From NCBI GenBank assembly GCA_022818135.1, contig JAFMSR010000019.1, positions 31,113,679 through 31,177,678 on the forward strand: a stretch of 64,000 nt of DNA, given 5' to 3'. Origin of the DNA: Saxidomus purpurata (Eukaryota; Mollusca; Bivalvia; Venerida; Veneridae). Made by a program: the position numbers and the translations under genes. How positions within the stretch are numbered: the first letter of the stretch is position 1; each line of letters starts with the position of its first letter. The notes beneath the pieces are model-generated. The model made no database searches. It had not been told where the DNA came from and saw nothing but the letters and a program-made list of their open reading frames with translations. Positions 1-14,880 of the stretch are shown piece after piece.

Positions 1-294
1 GTTTACCTAAGTTCTTTAACGCAAATTGAATTAACGTAACCTAAATACATGTCATTCAACAGTGCCTATGATACAGCCAATCATGCGTGAACAATTCGAT
101 GGGATTAATTAACATAAACTAAGCAAATGCTTATTGTAAATGTAAATTACTTGAACTATAAGGTATCCAACAGACACTACGATTAAAAAAAATAAATATA
201 AATAAAATGTTAGTTATCGTGTTAACGAAAACGTTTTTTAGTGAGAGGAACAGCATGTTTAAGTTAATGTTACTCAATTTTAAAAAGTATTTAC

Positions 295-3615
<3,321 letters not shown>

Positions 3616-5978
3616 CTGAAAAAACATCTGTCAAATAAATAACGGATTCCTTATTTACATAGAAAAAACTAAAAAATGTAGGTCCTCTTAGTCATCTTTA
3701 AAACATGTTCTGTTAAATCAACCGATGATATATCAAGTATAGCTATATAAAGTAAATTTTCCCGTCGCTCTGTTTTCAATTTCGAAAACATGAACAAACA
3801 TAGAAATGTATTCTTTTTGGACAACACTATCAGAAACTGACGCAGGCCTGCTCGCTGCATTACCCCGTAGGTTAATAGTGTAACATTGTCTTTACGATAC
3901 TACAGAGGCGTACCCTAAAACCAGATCAAATAAATAACTTAAACTATATGTAATATGTTAATGGAATGCATCTTTCCCAAACCTAAAAGATCAAGCAAAA
4001 ATAAAGAGGAAGATGTAACCGGTAAAGTAAGCGAAATAGTACAAATGTACGTGTTGAAGTGCCGTTAAATCTTCATTATAGAGTTGATTTAAATTTTGGA
4101 TGAATAGTGATTTATTATAAGAGGTCGCAATATTGAAAGTTTGTGGATAAACGATTCATTTCTCGATATAATATTGTCTTAAAGATGTATTTGATAATCA
4201 TTGTAGCATGTTTTAACGCTTTGATGAAATAACATTTTAAATATAGAGTATGCCCCTTTAAGATTGCGATAAAATGCAAAGAGTAGGTTAAAATGTACAA
4301 AAATTAGAACAACGACTGTGATCATGTGACGCCCTTACTTAGTTGTTCAACTTAGATTTAAATCTGATAAATGCTGAGTACCGACGAATTAACAGATAGT
4401 ATGAAATTATCACTGTCAAAATTTAAATAAACCAATTTTCAATGTTATTTATAACATCAAATCGTTATCTAAACTAGAACAAATCTTCACATTTTGTTAC
4501 ATCACATGAGACAATTGGTATCTTGAGCGAATTTTAAAAAGTTCTAATTTAAATTAAAGTCCCATTAACACTTCGGGTGTAAAATTACTTTTACTGGTCA
4601 GCTGAATTTCTTAAATTTATTAACTATGGTATCGTGCCAACGAAATTAACCGCTATTTGTTCGGCTTTTAAAATTGAACATATTGAGTTATAAATAGAGC
4701 GAAATATTTTTCAATGATATTGCAAAAAATAAGAAACGCTGTCATTTAATTTTTTTTATAACGCAGTTCTATCCATAAACTTATCATTATATGTATTATG
4801 AGTATCATGTATTATTCAAAGTGCTAATGAGCCTTTAAATGTAACGATAGAAATTGCGCTGACAATGGTAAATGTCTCCGGTAAGACATATTTTCTTGGT
4901 CGTGTACGAAGTTACATGTACGAGTAGTTTGTATCATCCAAAGTGTTCCTGAGACTTTAATGGCTTATAGTTTCTACCGATACCTTTGTGCAGGACATTG
5001 CTTAAAGGCCTGGTGGGTTTTAACTTTTTCAGCAAGTATGTTCATGTTGTATTTGATAATAGGCTAAAGCATGTTATATAATTCAGACTTTGACAAGAAT
5101 GAAGTTCTATTTTTACAATACTGCAGTGATAAAAAAAAACATTAAACTTTTGACTACTTTCAGTAAAATTACAAAAAGAGTACCCAGGTCTTTTTAAGTT
5201 ACTATATACCATTGTAAAAAAGCTATGGCTGTCAAAAATTTGAGAAAATATTGCTTTAAAATCGTTATCTTTTCCGTAGATGTTTTAATATAGTATATCA
5301 TTTTCACTTTTTTATATGTATCCTTAAGAAAATAGTAATGCGATGTTAAAATTCATTAAATATTATCATTTATATGAAGTCAACACGTTTCAACGTTTTC
5401 AAAATCAGTATTTCAGTGTTACACTTGTTAGAATACAATTTAAAATTGACAAAATGTTGTTTTTTTAATTTTGTAACACACTTGACCGAAAATACATACA
5501 CAAATTAACACAAATATATTGGCGGTCTGTTTGGTATGTATGCAAAGCCATTTTGCCTTAACACAACACATTTTTCTTATGCATGATCTCGAGACTATTC
5601 TGTAAGATGCCTTAAATAGTACAGGTAGAAGTCTACAGTATCAGTTATCTACGACAACGATATTTTAAATTTTATTTTCTGTAATGTAAGACAAGTATTT
5701 CAACGCAAATGGACCTTTAAATATTGTCCTTGAGTGATAACATATCATATTTTCTATTTAAAATATTATTGCATTACATGTTAATTACTTCTCTTTAGAG
5801 AAGGTTTCCCATGCGAACACTTTTATCTTAAATAACGAACGTTAATATTCTTTATGGCATTTATCTACCAATTTTAAGCGTATTTTACCATTTAAAACCA
5901 GGATGAATCACAATATGATGTGTTATGTCTAAATAACAGACAACTTTGTTAAGATTTATAAAGCAAAAGAACACCTAC
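3616..5978 (-). other. Leader intron of the cathepsin L-like gene, no coding sequence seen
   Basis: This AT-rich intron separates the inferred non-coding exon from the ATG exon. I see no exon-like open frame, tRNA head or clear tandem repeat in it; short frames at 3669-3860 and 4115-4300 lack splice sites and family resemblance. Confidence 0.5.
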
Positions 5979-6015
5979 CTTTTAGTATCTTGTTAAAAGC
6001 TCGTTCCAAATGTGA
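5979..6015 (-). other. Probable non-coding first exon of the cathepsin L-like gene
   Basis: Reading the minus strand, a good 5' splice site (AAAAG/gtaggt) lies at 5979/5978, about 30-35 bases downstream of a TATA box. The acceptor tttttcag at 3616 sits directly before the ATG, so the coding region starts at the very first base of exon 2. The leader would be about 35 nt, followed by an intron of about 2.36 kb. The transcription start is inferred from TATA spacing only. Confidence 0.6.
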
Positions 6016-6034
6016 ATTACACCCACATCAAAAC

Positions 6035-6046
6035 CTTTATATATAG
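6035..6046 (-). promoter_or_regulatory. TATA box of the cathepsin L-like gene
   Basis: On the minus strand the sequence reads TATATATAAAGG, a strong TATA match. It lies about 25-30 bases upstream of the inferred start near 6011-6015 and about 60 bases upstream of the leader exon's splice donor. The spacing to a working donor supports it over a chance AT-rich match. Confidence 0.6.
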
Positions 6047-6848
6047 TAAACTGTTCCCGTTCACATGAGACCGTATGTTAACATCAAGTGATAGTCACGT
6101 GGGGTCATATGAGTGTAATTGTTATCCATGTAACGAATTGTTCAAATATCCGATGATATAACTCAATTATTATATTACTATATGTTAGCGTTAAGGCTAT
6201 AGCTCAACAAACTGCACATTAAGAGAGACTTACACGATCCCTTTGGCATTTACCGTTGTGGTGCAATGATCTATAAGAGCAAACACGGATTAATTAACAT
6301 TGTTTAACTATAGAATTATGTATTGTTCCCGTTTGCAGACTTTGTTCCTATTCATTGATGCACTGGTCCTTTGAAGGAAAAGGGTGGTTCTAAAACACAG
6401 CAACTATAATTAATAATATAACTGCAGGATATGTTAGACTCGAAGTAAGGGAAATGGAAAATACCAATGTTGATCGTTTTGTGTCAAAATTCACACACAA
6501 ACGAGTATACAGCTGAATTTGAATCAATAGAAAAATAATTTCTTCTTACTTGTTAGATAAAGTAACTGTTATCATAAATATGACAAAATTCAGGCGAGAA
6601 GTTTGACCATCTGTCCTAGATTTTTTACAGCGGTCACTGTGTTATTTATCTAAATTAATTTAACTTCCTACACCATCTTTAAATTAGCCCCTGCTGAGTA
6701 GTGTGCATTTAAACGCATTTCCATTGTAACGTTGATATTTGTTAGTCACGTTCTTAAAATTTGAAATGTTTTAGATAAATGTAATAAACCTACTTGTCTA
6801 CGGTCCAAAAAGTTTTAGTTACCCTTACATTGAGTGTACTCATATATT

Positions 6849-6960
6849 ATGCCCCGTTCTCATCGCCTATCTGAGTACCTCGATCTCCCTGACCGGCAAA
6901 ATTCCGCGACTAAGCTCGACCGGGTGATTGGTCGGGTGTCTACACGACGGAAGGGGACCT
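6849..6960 (+). repeat. Dispersed repeat with an inverted relative at 10683-10795
   Basis: The stretch beginning gccccgttctcatcgcc recurs in reverse orientation at 10795-10735 (ggcccgttctcatcgcc), followed in both by a region rich in ctcgatc and cgacc words. The similarity covers about 40-60 bases. It could be one family in two orientations or the ends of a single element of about 3.9 kb; no transposase is visible between them. Confidence 0.45.
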
Positions 6961-8315
6961 CTGGCAGACCTGAAGTTGACCTTACAATATCAACTCTAGA
7001 CCCCACCAGGCCACGTGAAGACTACTTTCCGACACACATTCCGACTTGTACTCGACTCCTTTTCGACCTGTTCTCGACCCCTTCCCGATGGCTAACCGAT
7101 CAATACCACGGACCAAAACTGTTCTGGACCTTTACCCGACTTATACCCGACTATGTAGTATGTACTATCCGGCACGATAGCAGTAGTCTTGGTATAAAAC
7201 TGTATTATTTTGTTCGGTATTCCGACTCTATTTTTTGGGTTGTATAAGAATGGGGAAAGGTTGTTTGGAGGTTTTAATGGGTACAAATCGTTTATATACA
7301 ATATGTGACTATATGTCATCTTGATGAACTAGACCTTGTTCACGAGCATACACGAATTTACCAGAGCGCTACAAGATTTATTTCAGACCGTTTCTCAGCT
7401 AGAGCTTAACGGATAGTTTGACATGTCGAAAAACAAGAGCTCTCAGTAGGACAGCACGCTCGACTTTCTGCAAATTTCATCTCAAAACTATCGGTTCTGG
7501 ATACCTATAAACGGACACATGCACGGAGAGTATGGACACATGTGGTGCTAAAATACAGAGGTTGTTTTTGTGCTTTAATAAATGGATAAGGAAGAAACAT
7601 TGTTTAACATGAAACAGAAAGCTGAAAAACAATATTAGTTCACAGTTAATTCATTTTTTTCTAATTCAATAATATTTTGTTATAGCAGTCTTTACAAAAC
7701 AAAGAAATATTGAATTAGAAAAGGGCTTCATTTTCTTTTACAGTGCGTGTTGAAAAATAAAACTCAATACATTTTGTACTTTATTCAATTACAATTATAA
7801 CGAGCAGTGTAACACTATCACATCCTACCTTGTATTTAGAACAGAGTCAATGTAGACTTAATTAACTTAAGTAATCTGGTAACGGAAGTAGATAAGTAAT
7901 AGTGTATATTTCCGTGTTCTAGTCAAGTGTTCTGTTTGTTTGATATCTCACATTCATAATACTTCAAGGGTTTGAGCTTTAGAATACTAATTTCATAGAT
8001 ATAAAAGTGGGCATCTTTATTTGATTGAACACGTTCTACTTGATTCGGAAAATCACATTCAGAAATTAGGCGAACAAATGATGGCTTAAGGAGAGTCCAG
8101 GATGTTGAGAATTGAGACCCTAATTATGTTTCTCAAGTATGGTTATACAACAAGTTCTGAAACAAAAGCACATGAGACAGAATTAATTGAAGCGTAACAG
8201 TCCAATCAGCTCGGTTGCGGATTATTGAGTCAGTCAAGTTGCTATGTTACACACCTACTCCTTTGTTTGGTATAGGTCCATATATTTTTGAAAGACCTGC
8301 AATAACAATGAAAAA

Positions 8316-8404
8316 CTCGTGCGCAGGTCTATCTTTGCACGTGGACAGGTCTGAAAATTTTCTAGCCAGACCTGTCCACGGGCAAAGATAGACCTGTGCA
8401 CGAG
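8316..8404. repeat. Foldback repeat with 38-nt arms
   Basis: The left arm (8316-8353) begins ctcgtgcgcaggtctatct and the right arm (8367-8404) is its near-perfect reverse complement, ending gcacgag, with a 13-nt loop. The transcript of either strand would form a long hairpin. It is probably a small non-autonomous DNA element; no flanking duplication was established. Confidence 0.8.
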
Positions 8405-8611
8405 CTTTCACTTTCAAAACGATATCGACCCGTATCAAACACCTACTTGTGCATAAATAAACAGTTCTGATATAAAAGGGTATTTTTACAGCAAAATCGT
8501 AGGTCTGAGAGTATATCACAGGAAAAAGAAACAAATACACAATAGACCCAGTACGTTTTTAATATATTTTAGTTTGAGCGTAACAGACGTACCTTTAAGA
8601 ATTAAATGTGT

Positions 8612-8720
8612 TTTTTCTGCATTTCATCGACGTATGAACTGTTTTACACCTAATTTGCATAAAGAAGGTGTTTATGTTAAAATTAGGTGTAAAACTTCTA
8701 CTCGATGAAATGCAGAAAAA
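8612..8720. repeat. Nested foldback repeat, two stem segments
   Basis: The outer arms at 8612-8630 and 8702-8720 are perfect 19-nt complements (tcgatgaaatgcagaaaaa). Inner arms at 8641-8656 and 8679-8695 pair gttttacacctaattt with its complement. The loop is about 22 nt. Together they form one interrupted hairpin of about 109 nt, likely a small foldback transposable element. Confidence 0.8.
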
Positions 8721-8983
8721 CTCATTCAATTGTTATTATTACAACTTACTATAATTAAAGACATTCGTTTAAATTATTTAGCATGTTAAGTGAGCACTTA
8801 GTACCCGGATACATTTTTATATTTCGTCTGTATTCTCCAGACGAGAGTATCCGGTCGCTTAAACACTCCGCTTCCGTAAATTTAAAGCCTTTACCTGTTT
8901 ACCGTGAAACCCACTTGAATCAACAAAAATCTCTGTGTACACGAGACTGCTTTTGAACGTCTTAAAAAGCAAAGGGCCGTCAA

Positions 8984-9014
8984 TGAATGAATGAATGAAT
9001 GAATGAATGAATGA
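8984..9014. repeat. AATG microsatellite
   Basis: About seven consecutive copies of the four-base unit aatg. No gene is nearby. Confidence 0.9.
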
Positions 9015-9538
9015 CCGAGCGCAGCACGTTGACGATATGCAAAAAGTTTGGTACAAATGTACTTAATACTCCAGTCAAGTTTTTATTTATTCCTGAGAAA
9101 TAGAGCGGACTAAGGCTTTGTACCGATGACTCCTTTGAAATTATAATGATAATTGGGGTTGCTTATTAATTTCGAAGACACAATTTGCACGGATGGAGAC
9201 ACGGACGGACGGACAACGCAACTCAATATGATTCCCTCATAAAATTCGATACGGATGTATAAAAAGTAAAACTACAACTTACATACAAATATTTAACGAC
9301 ACGTGCTATTTTACGAAGATTAGTGTATTACACATTGTTAGGAATAAATGAGATAAAAACATAATAATATTACCTGTACGTATTATGTGTTATAAAGATG
9401 TCATTGCCTCCTGCTCTTCAAAAACATCCAGGGCTTGGGACAAAATTTCGTCTTTATCATACCCCGTTTCGCTTATTTTATTAAATTCAGACATTTTACA
9501 CCGTTTTACTAGCATGGCTTGTTGAAGGTGTGTAAGCC

Positions 9539-9689
9539 GGATATCAACCTCGTACAGCGGTCTTCTTTGTAGGAAAGACCCGGCCCCGGGCTTCATGACA
9601 CACCTCGAGCGCTACGCGCTCTCGTTGTTACATACAGCCCGTGAACAGGTCTTTCCTACAAAGAAAGACCTCGTACTCTGTCGATATCC
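9539..9689. repeat. Foldback repeat with about 40-nt arms
   Basis: The left arm (9539-9580) ends ctttgtaggaaagacc and the right arm (9648-9689) starts ggtctttcctacaaag. The outer halves match imperfectly (ggatatc...cgta). The GC-rich loop of about 67 nt contains a further small palindrome, gagcgctacgcgctc, at 9607-9621. Confidence 0.7.
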
Positions 9690-10308
9690 TATACTTACAC
9701 AAATCACATGATCTGAGAGACCATGCCCACTGTCTGTTGAATGACCTTTGAGCAGCGCCAGGTATAAAACACCTTGTTCACTAGGAAAGGGGCTTAATTG
9801 CCGTTGGTTTGGAGACCTTTGGATCACGCATGTTCATGTTAGGGAATTTATTATTCTCTATTTCTTTGGATAAATTTCAAATTTTATAAGTTTTCGATTC
9901 TTTTAATCAACATATGAAAGAGCACTGAATTTCGATAAATTAAAAGAGTAGTATATATTTAAGAACATGTGTTGTTTCCTTCGTGTTTCTGGATTCACGG
10001 CCGGGTCGATTCCAGTGCGGTACCGCAGCAGCTCTCTATACATTTTTATTTTTATCTATTTATCATACATAATTTAAAATTATTAAGTGAGTTAGTGAGT
10101 GAGCGAGTGGTGAGTGAGCGTGTGAGTGAGTGAGTGGGAGGGTAAGTGAATCTGCAAATGAATGAATGAATAATTTTATGGCCTCATTTAATAAGCAAAT
10201 GAACATTTGTATATATTTGCTCTCGACATCGAAGCACATGGCTTCACATCTATAGCAGATCAGGTTTTGACATTGCGTTCGTGTTAACTAATGCAACATA
10301 CATGTGTA

Positions 10309-10382
10309 GACGCAAATTGACAGAAAATGTCATGTATAAAAGAACACAGACGCAAATTGACAGAAAATTTTATGTATAAAAG
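10309..10382. repeat. 40-bp tandem duplication
   Basis: Two adjacent copies of a unit beginning agacgcaaattgacagaaaa and running through tgtataaaagaa, with two or three differences. Not coding. Confidence 0.8.
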
Positions 10383-11019
10383 AAAATCATTTTAAGAGGA
10401 TAAAATCTAATTTCATCCTACCGAGTGAGCACAATACACATTTAAAAGCGAAAAGTTTTTATATGTTGGAATCAAGAAATAATATAGAACTGTGTCCAGC
10501 AAAGTTCGCTTAAAATGTTCATAAATGTGCACTTGTTTCATTGAACAATAATGAGATTGATGAGAACATTAAATAGAAAATGAATAACAAAATATATGCT
10601 TTCGCTTTAAAGGTTTTTTTAACTTCTCGAATTCATTCAAATCATACACGTTAAAACTTTTGAAAATAAAAACTCTTAGAATTATCAGTTATTGTTGTCA
10701 TTTGTCGTTGCACGACCGAGGGAGATCACTCCAACGACCGCATGATCGAGTTCGATCGAGGTAGTTATTCAGATCGGCGATGAGAACGGGCCATTTCGCT
10801 AAAATAGGGCTAACCATTTAGAAATATTTAACAATTGCGACATTATTAAACGTTTTTGATGGTCACAATCAGTTTTAATGGCGCAGGCTAACGCTGTCGC
10901 CACTTTAAATGCACGACAGCTACAAACAAAATACAAAGTAGTGAACCTTCCAAAGTGTCAGACTTTTTAATAACTCTGACGTTTTCAGCGATTTTCTTCA
11001 GTGTTTTACAGATGATTCC

Positions 11020-11330
11020 CGAGATGTCCGAGTTTACAAGAGTCATTTTCACCATCATATACCAGGGTCCGAGTTTACCCAATTCACCTCGAAATTCACG
11101 GAAATTATCGGATTTTAAACGACCTCGTGGACCGCAATGCTAGTGTCCGAGTTCACATTATTCCCTTACACAGACCTCGAGGACCGCAATATCAGTGCCC
11201 GAATTTACATGATTCATTTTAAGATACCTCAAGGGTCACTTCACCAGTGCCCGAGTTTACACGATTAATTTTAACAGATTTTGAAGACTTATTTTCACAG
11301 ACCTCGGTGGTCATTTTATCAGCTCAGTAT
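11020..11330. repeat. Degenerate minisatellite, 52-bp unit
   Basis: Three well-aligned units of 52 bases begin cctcgtggaccgcaatgc, cctcgaggaccgcaatatc and cctcaagggtcacttcacc, each followed by agtg(t/c)ccgagtt-type sequence. More divergent partial units lie on both sides, with cctcggtggtc near 11305. Confidence 0.7.
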
Positions 11331-11868
11331 TCATGCATGACATGAACATATCAAAGTGATAAATTTCGTTTGTATGAAAATAATTTTACTGCAATTTCCA
11401 CGAATACCGGGGAGAAGATTTACGAGAAACTATCATGTATTGCATAAACACGTGGGGGAAAAAGAGCCACGGCCTCTTAAATGACATGTTTGATTTTAAT
11501 AAATGGTGTTCTTGTTTCAGATATTTTATGGGCACCGTATTAAAGTAAATATTACACTGATGTTCCAGTTTAGTTTATCTATTGTTATTGCATGTACAAG
11601 ATAGTTTTCACTTGAACAATAAACAATGAACAGTTGTAACCTTGACATGGAGTTAATTGATAATTATGTTATCAGTCATACTTAACATTCTGCAAACTTA
11701 ACCACGTGAAATAATAGATCGTGAGTCATCAAAACAAACATCATTTGTGCCTGATCTACAAGAGCACATTTCTGTTTTAATGTCTTGATCAATTGACCAA
11801 TTTCTCCGTAACAATTTCTTATAATGAGCCTCTGGTTCTTTTATTTAGGATCAGAACTACATGCATGT

Positions 11869-12053
11869 ACAGTACACTCCATATATAACGACTCCGGATA
11901 TAGCGAAATTCCAGCTATAAGGAACACATCTCTGTACGAGTTTTTTTCTTTCTTTATCTTATATGAAAATGATATATGGATATAACAAATCCTGGATATA
12001 TGGAACACATTTTGATGGTCCAAAAGAGTTCGTTATAAACGGAGTTTACTGTA
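11869..12053. mobile_element. Foldback MITE copy A (TA/CAGT ends)
   Basis: An element of about 185 bp begins cagtacactccatatataac and ends cgttataaacggagtttactg, so its ends are inverted repeats. It is flanked by TA. Internal repeats of the ggatata(t/a)..aac type make both halves partly self-complementary. It is homologous to copies at 12173, 17591 and 27659. TA targets and CAG ends are typical of Tc1/mariner/pogo-derived MITEs; that class is inferred. Confidence 0.8.
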
Positions 12054-12172
12054 TACTTATTGGATCGCTATTTGTTTGACTCTTCCTAGTCTTTCAACTA
12101 TCATGTATTGGAATCAGCATCCTATTCCTGTGCAGCTGTTTTAGCCGTCTGAAGCCGAATACTTTCTGCATA

Positions 12173-12358
12173 CAGTAAACTCCGTATATAACGACTCCGG
12201 TTATAATGAAATTCCGGATATAAGGAACAAATTGTCTCTGACCGAGTTTGTTTTCTTTTTTCATTTTATTTGAAAATTATATATGGATATAACGAACTCC
12301 GGATATAAGGAACAAATTAAAATGGTCCCGGCAATTTGGTTATAAACGGAGTTTACTG
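12173..12358. mobile_element. Foldback MITE copy B
   Basis: Same family and same orientation as the copy about 120 bases upstream. It begins cagtaaactccgtatataac after a TA and ends ataaacggagtttactg. It is the copy with the clearest terminal inverted repeat (about 17 nt). Confidence 0.85.
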
Positions 12359-12732
12359 TTTATCAATACTGTTTGATGACTTATGGCTATATTCAGAGTC
12401 GTCGCTGGGACTCAACCTCGACTCGTACTCAGTTAACCGGAACAAGGTACCTTTATTACTTGCAGAAGAGTTGTCTTGGACAAATCATCGTAGTGTTGGT
12501 AGTACATTATACATTTGTACTAGTTCAATATACATATTCCGTTACACGAGATGACAGTAAGCACGAAATGCTCGTGCTTGAAATGGTTACAGAATCTTTC
12601 AAAGCTTTAGTCATTTTACTTTCATTTACTGTTTATTGTTTGTCCAAAAAGATTGTAAAAGATGTATCTACACAATTAAAATTTTACCTGAGGTAATACT
12701 GAAATAATTCAATGGAAAAAATATAAAATTTC

Positions 12733-12815
12733 GATGAGGATCGAACCAGTCCTTAAAATCTTTATTTGTAGACATCCAGCGCCTTACCCACTGCGCCAAC
12801 GCACCGTTCTATCAT
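12733..12815 (-). mobile_element. tRNA-derived SINE head
   Basis: On the minus strand the sequence reads like a tRNA: box-A-like tggcgcagtgggtaaggcg, an anticodon-arm-sized spacer, then box-B-like ggttcgatcc. The acceptor stem does not pair well and no tRNA isotype is convincing, so a SINE head or tRNA pseudogene fits better than a working tRNA. Confidence 0.5.
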
Positions 12816-13714
12816 ATATTCATGTATTTTAAAGCCTATAACCCTTTCGTATATACATGATCTACCTATTTACACATTGCTTGTAAACTTTTGTGTACAC
12901 ATATATCTGTTACGTCACTGTCACATTATCCAATCTATTTTATACATATTTCGTCGTATGTTATCTTCCTACTCGACTCACATTTTAAAAATTAAAATAA
13001 AAATACCCGCGGCACAGCAGTCGACAGTCGCACGATTTTTCAGGCAAAATCATATTGGAGAATATTCTGTGTTAAAATATAAAGCGTCGATTTCTCTGCT
13101 TATACTTGCACTTGCCTTTAAAATTACGAAAACAGCAAGAATCACACGAATGCCGTGATGATGTATGCCTTCTTCAAATGGCACCGGCTTTGATATATGA
13201 TTAATCAAGCTTGAAATTGCATATGGATTTTACTCTTTGTTGTTACTAGAAATTATTAAATAATCATTTTAATATTTCTGAAAAATATTGGGCCATTATT
13301 CATAAAAGGCGAACGAAGCCCTTAATGTTCAGCCGTTTTGAGTCAGCAGGTATATAGCTTATTACATATAAGTAGTAACTAAATGTTTTTGAAAAAAAGG
13401 GATCCTATATCAAGATTTCTTAATTTTGATTAGAAATCGCAAATATTTACGCTCATTTATTCAGCTTATTCGTACCATAAACACGTAAATTAGATACCAT
13501 GGAAAATGAGAACACAATTTCATGTACAGTTTTTAAGCAAATGTTTGTTAAATATTTGGTTAAGTACACACATTCTTCTTAGATTAAGTCCGGAGAAAGG
13601 TAAAGTTGGCATGCTACAAACTGGTGAAACAAACAGCCAAAGTTTCGGTAACTGACCCTTATCAGGCGGTAACCTCGAATTCAACTTATAACTCGTAATT
13701 CCAAAACAAAACGT

Positions 13715-13960
13715 ATATGCGGTGGTCGTGTGGTTAACGCTTTGGACCTCCAATCCGGAGGTCCCCGGTTCGATTCTCGATTCTGGAAATTTCAGAAACG
13801 ATTTTCAGTGCTTCCTGGTTTGAAACCCAGAGTTAGTCTCGTGTGTATCGGTGATATACACCGGGCATGTAAAAGAACTAAGGGGTCTATTCGTAAAAGA
13901 GTTAGGGCCTGGTACCCGGATTCCCTTGTATCTGCTTCTGTCTTTTAAAAACAAAAGGAC
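13715..13960 (+). mobile_element. tRNA-derived SINE, family 1
   Basis: The head has gtcgtgtggttaacgctttg (box A side) and ccggttcgattctc (box B). It is followed by a body containing tttcagaaac..ttttcagtg and gtttgaaacccag. The same head and body order occurs at 25690-25495 in reverse. Open frames here on both strands are products of the repeat. Confidence 0.6.
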
Positions 13961-14819
13961 CACAATGGAAATAAGAGCTTGCAATCCAGCAATAGTAAGA
14001 TCATGCAATACATGCAACTGTCACTTGTCAGTAAAAAAATAAAATGAATACCGTCATTAAATTGGCAAATTCATTATATTTAGGATACAAAACTATAGAA
14101 AATTAGCCTTGAGAGATATTCATCAAACGGTTTCGTATAATAATATTGAAACTGGCTTCTAGATTCACAATAGCCGTGGATTATTCCCCTGTTTGAAATA
14201 CTGCTGCAGAAAAACGAGAGAACGAGTTTGTATTTCCTCAGAATGATATGAATGGTCTTGTCACCTACATTCGTTTTTTTTGCATTTTGTAAACAGTCAA
14301 AGATATATGCTGCAAATCATCGGAAAGCATGCAGGTTCTTTCAACTTTAATTCAAAGAAGCACGATTGTTCATTTACACTCTATTTTTCTGGGAAAGTAC
14401 CAGGAAGATTACGGGAGATCCTACTTTCTTTTTTAAAAAGGAATCTTTGTTAAACTCCAAAATGGTCACATTTGATGTTTCTGTGAAGACACAGGTACAT
14501 TCTCCAGATTTAAAAGACAATTCAATGGACCTATTTGTCTGTTCTCTGCTTACCATCAAAATAAAAGTTAATACATTTTAATTAAGCACCACTATAGTAT
14601 TTTCTAAGGCCATTCTTCTATACAATGTAAGTTTGTCTGTAAGTGCTGTATTTGATGTTACGTAATTTCATTTTCAGTTAAATCAATTTCTTTATATATT
14701 TATTCTGTCTTGCAACGGTGTTAAATACACATAGTGTAACAATGGTTTTGACAGGTTTTAATAAAGTTCAAACTATGACATTTTGATAAGTATTTTACAC
14801 TTCATAAATATTATGTAAA

Positions 14820-14825
14820 TTTATT
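14820..14825 (-). terminator. Polyadenylation signal of the fucosyltransferase gene
   Basis: AATAAA on the minus strand, 56 bases after the stop codon, the only canonical hexamer close to the end of this gene. Confidence 0.5.
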
Positions 14826-14880
14826 GATTCAAAATTATTTTTACTGTTACATATATGCAAATTATTTCGGATATGTCATG

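Larger units (their letters stand above)
6050..14819. other. Intergenic region between the cathepsin and fucosyltransferase genes
   Basis: No gene can be supported here. The open frame at 6834-7247 is a repeat-derived frame. The region holds foldback elements (8316-8404, 8612-8720, 9539-9689), an AATG microsatellite near 8984-9014, a GAGT-rich stretch at 10087-10140, a 40-bp duplication (10309-10382), a 52-bp minisatellite (about 11020-11330), two foldback MITEs (11869-12053 and 12173-12358) and two tRNA-headed SINEs (12733-12815 and 13715-13960). Confidence 0.6.

Noticed and set aside
1..294. Final cathepsin exons (catalytic His and Asn) at the left edge
   Set aside because: I found no matching frame or acceptor here; the remaining exons must be left of the window.
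6834..7247. 137-codon frame as a possible gene
   Set aside because: It covers a CGACC/CTCGATC-rich repeat with a relative at 10.7 kb, has no domain, and its codons look like repeat sequence.
12733..12815. A working tRNA gene
   Set aside because: Box A and box B are present but the acceptor stem and anticodon arm do not pair convincingly.
13520..14042. Overlapping frames on both strands near 13.8 kb
   Set aside because: They arise from a tRNA-headed SINE; the similar peptide at 25.5 kb is due to a second SINE copy.
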